Source of the DNA: Pseudomonadota bacterium
GTDB taxonomy: Bacteria; Bdellovibrionota; Bacteriovoracia; Bacteriovoracales; Bacteriovoracaceae
NCBI GenBank assembly: GCA_021299675.1
Contig: JAJTIF010000262.1
Coordinates: forward strand, 1 to 7,647
DNA length: 7,647 bases
Reading direction: 5' to 3'
Position numbers and translations under genes: made by a program. Position 1 is the stretch's first letter. Each line of letters opens with the position of its first letter. Below are positions 5,907 to 7,647 of this stretch, one piece after another. The notes under the pieces are model-generated. The model ran no database searches. It worked only from the letters and a program-made list of their open reading frames with translations, and had not been told where the DNA came from.

Positions 5907-5923
5907 TGCAGCTTCCGTGCCAA
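5907..5923 (-). promoter_or_regulatory. sigma-54 (-24/-12) promoter for the small RNA
   Basis: The minus strand reads TTGGCACGGAAGCTGCA against the sigma-54 consensus YTGGCACGRNNNTTGCW: only one specified base differs (C for the first T of TTGC). GG (5921-5920) and GC (5909-5908) are separated by exactly 10 bases. The expected transcription start is about 5896, which falls at the 5' end of the small RNA's closing stem. Use of this promoter would require an NtrC-type activator. Confidence 0.7.
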
Positions 5924-5925
5924 GT

Positions 5926-5961
5926 CTTAAGTAGCTAAAAAGCCATCCTGCCCCTTGAGAG
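5926..5961. repeat. degenerate copy of 5823-5861 segment
   Basis: CTTAAG-N2-GCT followed by AAGNCATCCTGNC and ending GAGAG/TAGAG occurs at 5823-5861 and again at 5926-5961, about 103 bases apart. The two core blocks match at 9 of 11 and 11 of 14 or more positions. The second copy lies upstream of the small RNA start and keeps the CAGGATG motif (minus strand, 5950-5944). Confidence 0.35.
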
Positions 5962-5984
5962 TGGGGCCTGTCTGCTACCGATGA

Positions 5985-6057
5985 GGGCCAAAATAATGGG
6001 GCCAAACTTTCTAGGGCGCAGATAACTCCGAGTAAATTGATAGGATGAAGTTTGGCC
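5985..6057. repeat. GGCCAAA repeats and 10-base inverted repeat; possible activator sites
   Basis: GGGCCAAA occurs twice in direct orientation (5985-5992 and 5999-6006). GGCCAAACTT (6000-6009) has a perfect inverted copy AAGTTTGGCC (6048-6057) across a 38-base spacer. Relative to the small RNA start they lie about 90 to 160 bases upstream, the usual range for enhancer-binding activators of sigma-54 promoters. No specific activator can be named. Confidence 0.4.
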
Positions 6058-6068
6058 TGAAAAATGCT
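6052..6068 (+). promoter_or_regulatory. possible second sigma-54 promoter, toward the 83-residue gene
   Basis: TTGGCCTGAAAAATGCT has GG (6054-6055) and GC (6066-6067) exactly 10 bases apart and the conserved TTGG and TGCT flanks, but differs from consensus at the A and C of GGCAC and the first T of TTGC. The start would be near 6079, giving a leader of about 74 bases. It overlaps the right arm of the inverted repeat. A sigma-70 alternative in the same place is TTGATA (6037-6042), 17 bases, AAAAAT (6060-6065). Confidence 0.35.
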
Positions 6069-6085
6069 TACACCTGCTTGTCACC

Positions 6086-6110
6086 TGAAATGGCCCGTGT
6101 CACCATTTCA
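6086..6110. repeat. inverted repeat TGAAATGG-N9-CCATTTCA
   Basis: A perfect 8-base dyad with a 9-base centre, in the predicted leader of the 83-residue gene. GTCACC is also directly repeated at 6080-6085 and 6099-6104. It could be a leader hairpin in the rightward mRNA or a protein-binding dyad. No T tract follows. Confidence 0.4.
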
Positions 6111-6136
6111 TAGTGAGCTCAGTATGAACTCTAAAT

Positions 6137-6149
6137 CACCAGGAGGGTG
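6137..6149 (+). promoter_or_regulatory. Shine-Dalgarno in an AGGAG loop of the 83-residue gene (possible CsrA site)
   Basis: CACC-AGGAG-GGTG places the ribosome binding site AGGAGG (6141-6146) in a hairpin loop, 6 bases before ATG 6153. This is the same arrangement as at the 38-residue gene and matches how CsrA blocks translation on known targets. The in-frame GTG at 6147 directly abuts the Shine-Dalgarno and is too close to serve as the start. Confidence 0.45.
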
Positions 6150-6152
6150 CCC

Positions 6153-6404
6153 ATGAATAAACCACACTATTATTTAATGAAAAATAAGAAGATCCTTCGT
6201 CTCGAGGCGGATCAAAAGTGGGATCAGCTCTCTTACCTTATTCGCACACAAATTTTTGACCAGAAAAAAACCATGAACCAAGAAGAGGCCAACTGGCGGG
6301 TAGCCATTTTCCGTGATGAGATCATGGAGATGGACGAGTACGTCGACTATCTCAACTCTCCTCAGGCTGCCATCGATGCCGAGGCATGGGCGGAAGCTGT
6401 CTAG
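6153..6404 (+). CDS. 83-residue acidic hypothetical protein
   Basis: This is a small soluble-looking protein without signal peptide or membrane segment. Its first part is basic and aromatic (MNKPHYYLMKNKKILRLE), the middle contains KWDQLSYLIRTQIFD (22-36) and NWRVAIFRDEIMEMDEYVDYL (split: NWRVAIFRDEI at 47-57, MDEYVDYL at 60-67), and the end is alanine-rich and acidic. It reads as mainly helical. I do not recognise it. ATG 6153 is chosen over GTG 6147 because AGGAGG needs spacing. It is followed 33 bases later by a strong intrinsic terminator, so it is probably transcribed alone. Its leader holds a dyad, an SD-in-loop hairpin and possibly a sigma-54 promoter, which points to tight regulation, perhaps by the neighbouring small RNA through CsrA. 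Confidence 0.75.
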   Translation: MNKPHYYLMKNKKILRLEADQKWDQLSYLIRTQIFDQKKTMNQEEANWRVAIFRDEIMEMDEYVDYLNSPQAAIDAEAWAEAV

Positions 6405-6436
6405 CCACAATTTTCAGGCAAACCTGCTTAAACTCG

Positions 6437-6469
6437 AGGGGATGGCCAAGGCTATCCCCTTGTATTTTT
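6437..6469 (+). terminator. intrinsic terminator after the 83-residue gene
   Basis: AGGGGATGGC (6437-6446) pairs with GCTATCCCCT (6451-6460), including one G-U, around a CAAG loop, followed by TGTATTTTT. A G+C-rich base and the T run make this the clearest terminator in the window. It separates the 83-residue gene from fliA. Confidence 0.85.
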
Positions 6470-6488
6470 ATGGCTAAAATATATCTCG

Positions 6489-6494
6489 TATTAT
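6489..6494 (+). promoter_or_regulatory. -10 element (TATTAT) of fliA, leaderless-type start
   Basis: TATTAT (5 of 6 matches to TATAAT) is followed by GCCGTT and the ATG at 6501. There is no Shine-Dalgarno sequence. No clear -35 hexamer is seen, as the region upstream is A+T rich and then enters the terminator. Confidence 0.45.
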
Positions 6495-6500
6495 GCCGTT

Positions 6501-7190
6501 ATGGCGCCATCCTTGAAATCCAAAAAAACTGAGACCATTGAGATAGAGGACTATCTGCCCACGGTGCAGTACTGGGCCCGCCACTACTCACAGCATACCC
6601 ATCAGGTGCTCGACTACGATGACCTGGTCGTGGTGGGGCTGATGGGACTGATGGATGCCGCTCAAAAGTTCAATCGCAAAAAAGATGTGCTGTTTAAAAC
6701 CTACGCCGAGTTCCGCATCCGCGGTGAGATCATCGACGAGCTCAGACGCCAAGACTGGATGAGCCGCAGTGAGCGCAAGAAACAAAAAATTTTCAGAACC
6801 AACAAACACAAACTGCAACAAGACCTAGGCCGCGAACCTACTCGGGTAGAGATGGCGAAGATCCTGCCCTTCAAACCTCGCGAAATCGACCGTATCCAGC
6901 AATATGAAACGAACGATACCTTGCGAGCCTACCAGGAAGGAGATCTCACTCAAGAAGGCAAGCTCCATGACCTTGTCGCCGAGACGATAGAAAACAAAGA
7001 TGAGGTCTACGAGCTCCTCTGCTCTTTGCCCGATGTGCATCGAAGTGTGATGGAGATGCGCTACTTTCAGGACGCGAGCCTGAGTGAGATTGCCGAAGCC
7101 ATTCACCTGTCTGAAGGTCGTGTCTCACAGATTCACTCTGAGTCGCTGGATCTCTTGCGAGCGGAACTTAAAGGACTAAAGGTCGCTTGA
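6501..7190 (+). CDS. fliA: flagellar RNA polymerase sigma factor FliA (sigma-28 type)
   Basis: At 229 residues it matches FliA (239 in E. coli) and lacks region 1.1. Region 2 spans about 17-90: YLPTVQYWARHY, LDYDDLVVVGLMGLMDAAQKF (seen as LDYDDLVVVG at 37-46 and MDAAQKF at 51-57), and the FliA-typical FRIRGEIIDELRRQDWMSRS (71-90). Region 3 (about 96-140) contains DLGREPTRVEMAKIL. Region 4 (about 165-225) ends in the helix-turn-helix LSEIAEAIHLSEGRVSQIHSE (core 194-214). The RIRGxxxDELRxxDW signature separates it from RpoH/RpoS-type factors; WhiG/SigD relatives share it. It directs transcription of late flagellar and motility genes and is normally held by FlgM, which is not seen here. The gene has no ribosome binding site and overlaps the opposing gene by 15 bases at its end. 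Confidence 0.92.
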   Translation: MAPSLKSKKTETIEIEDYLPTVQYWARHYSQHTHQVLDYDDLVVVGLMGLMDAAQKFNRKKDVLFKTYAEFRIRGEIIDELRRQDWMSRSERKKQKIFRTNKHKLQQDLGREPTRVEMAKILPFKPREIDRIQQYETNDTLRAYQEGDLTQEGKLHDLVAETIENKDEVYELLCSLPDVHRSVMEMRYFQDASLSEIAEAIHLSEGRVSQIHSESLDLLRAELKGLKVA

Positions 7191-7647
7191 GGCGGGCTTG
7201 CGGGTCTTACCCAAAAACATCTCCTCCACTTTCGGATCAAGTCCCTGACTTAAGAGAGCCCCGAATTGCTTAGAGTCATTTTTCTTATACCACGCCAGCG
7301 TCTGCATTTGCTCAAGCTCACTGAGCTGAGAGAAGTCTACAACATCTCGGGGCTTCCAATTAGAAGAGGAAACCTCTTTGCCGAACGATCTCACCACCCA
7401 GAACGCCGAGGCCTGATTCTTTTTATGCAGCTCCATAAACAACTGATTAAGATGATTCCAGATTTCTGCTTTTGCCAGCAGGGCACTCTTCTCTGCTCCC
7501 AGTGCGCCGAGGAGATCCACGGCGATCGCAAAGTCATCGGCTTTGAGGACGTGAGCGGCGATGAGCTCCGTGCCTATGAGATGCTTGTAGCGTTTGTTAC
7601 GTAAAAACTGCACCAGCAGTTTAGCATTTTTTAAATCTTTGAATTCA
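7176..7647 (-). CDS. hypothetical alpha-helical protein, 5' end beyond window
   Basis: The leftward frame is open to the window edge, so the 156 residues seen are the C-terminal part. A GTG at 7613 is present but the frame continues upstream through it (EFKDLKNAKLL), so it need not be the start. The sequence is rich in Leu, Ala and Lys and reads as a series of amphipathic helices (for example LLVQFLRNKRYKHLIG, ELIAAHVLKADDFAIAVDLLGAL, the latter seen as ELIAAHVLKADDFAIA), possibly a helical-repeat fold, but I cannot assign a family. The tail KTRKPASSDL looks disordered. It overlaps the fliA end by 15 bases on the opposite strand. Confidence 0.65.
   Translation of the reverse strand, partial: EFKDLKNAKLLVQFLRNKRYKHLIGTELIAAHVLKADDFAIAVDLLGALGAEKSALLAKAEIWNHLNQLFMELHKKNQASAFWVVRSFGKEVSSSNWKPRDVVDFSQLSELEQMQTLAWYKKNDSKQFGALLSQGLDPKVEEMFLGKTRKPASSDL

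Larger units (their letters stand above)
5710..6152. other. 443-base region without conventional genes; regulatory/RNA-rich
   Basis: Between the starts of the 38- and 83-residue genes I find no plausible protein-coding frame. The short frames present lack a properly spaced ribosome binding site. The region instead holds, from left to right, two GGA hairpins in the 38-residue gene's leader, a terminator, a candidate small RNA, its sigma-54 promoter, several dyads and GGCCAAA repeats, a second sigma-54-like site, and the leader of the 83-residue gene. Confidence 0.7.

Noticed and set aside
5968..5985. CTACCGATG resembling the end of a GEMM c-di-GMP riboswitch on the plus strand
   Set aside because: The conserved core of the GEMM aptamer (ACGCAAAGC region and receptor) is absent on both strands.
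5710..6152. Possible CRISPR array, tRNA or mobile-element remnant
   Set aside because: Repeats are degenerate and not regularly spaced, no tRNA cloverleaf with TPsiC-like arm could be built, and there are no transposase fragments or terminal inverted repeats with target duplications.
6064..6156. 30-codon frame whose TGA overlaps the ATG of the 83-residue gene (ATGA)
   Set aside because: No ribosome binding site before its ATG and unremarkable composition; the ATGA overlap is easily coincidental.
6475..6502. TAAA-N16-GCCGTTAT resembling a sigma-28 promoter just before fliA (autoregulation)
   Set aside because: Spacing is one base off, the -10 matches only 6 of 8, and it overlaps the ATG so transcription would start inside the gene unless a downstream TTG (6513) is used.
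7206..7216. GGGT-CTT-ACCC hairpin after fliA as a terminator
   Set aside because: Only four pairs with a 3-base loop and followed by A's rather than T's on the fliA strand; it also lies in the opposing coding sequence.
7266..7604. 112-codon rightward frame opposite the right-edge gene
   Set aside because: Antisense to a longer frame that continues past the window edge, with no ribosome binding site and atypical composition; treated as a shadow.

Overview
The window looks like a chromosomal stretch of a flagellated Gram-negative bacterium of roughly 50% G+C. The mix of a YajQ protein, a FliA-type sigma factor, an outer-membrane-type lipoprotein and housekeeping genes with no mobile DNA fits a Bdellovibrio-like (Bdellovibrionota) organism. 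That placement is from protein character only and was not checked by any search.

Layout. A leftward conserved-hypothetical gene runs off the left edge (1-411). Divergent from it is a tight rightward operon proB-proA-yajQ-yqeY (527-3762): the last two steps to the proline precursor, then a nucleotide/c-di-GMP-binding-type YajQ and a GatB/YqeY-family protein, with gaps of 2, 5 and 1 bases. It collides tail to tail, stop codons overlapping, with a leftward lipoprotein gene predicted to form a beta-propeller (3759-4865). Divergent from that is a small M24-type metallopeptidase-fold gene (4914-5591). A leftward 38-residue single-pass membrane protein follows (5593-5709), then about 440 bases without a conventional gene, then a rightward 83-residue protein (6153-6404) with a good intrinsic terminator, a FliA/sigma-28 gene (6501-7190), and a leftward gene open at the right edge (7176-7647).

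The most interesting part is 5700-6152. On the minus strand a near-consensus sigma-54 promoter (5907-5923) is followed by about 147 bases that fold into a run of hairpins, each with AGGA or AGGAY in its loop. The run ends in a hairpin plus T5 terminator whose loop is also AGGA. This is the architecture of the CsrB/RsmY/RsmZ RNAs that titrate the translational regulator CsrA/RsmA, and I propose it as an undescribed CsrA-sponge small RNA. Both small flanking protein genes have their Shine-Dalgarno sequence inside an AGGAG hairpin loop, which would make them plausible CsrA targets. A second, weaker sigma-54-like site points toward the 83-residue gene, and inverted and direct GGCCAAA repeats lie between the two promoters where an enhancer-binding activator could sit. 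Together these suggest a compact sigma-54/Csr control module beside the flagellar sigma factor gene. Everything functional about it is inference.

A second theme is translation initiation. Four genes at the head of their transcription units (the left-edge gene, proB, the lipoprotein gene and fliA) have no Shine-Dalgarno sequence and instead carry a -10-like hexamer exactly 6 bases before the ATG. This is the geometry expected for leaderless mRNAs. Operon-internal and small genes have normal ribosome binding sites.
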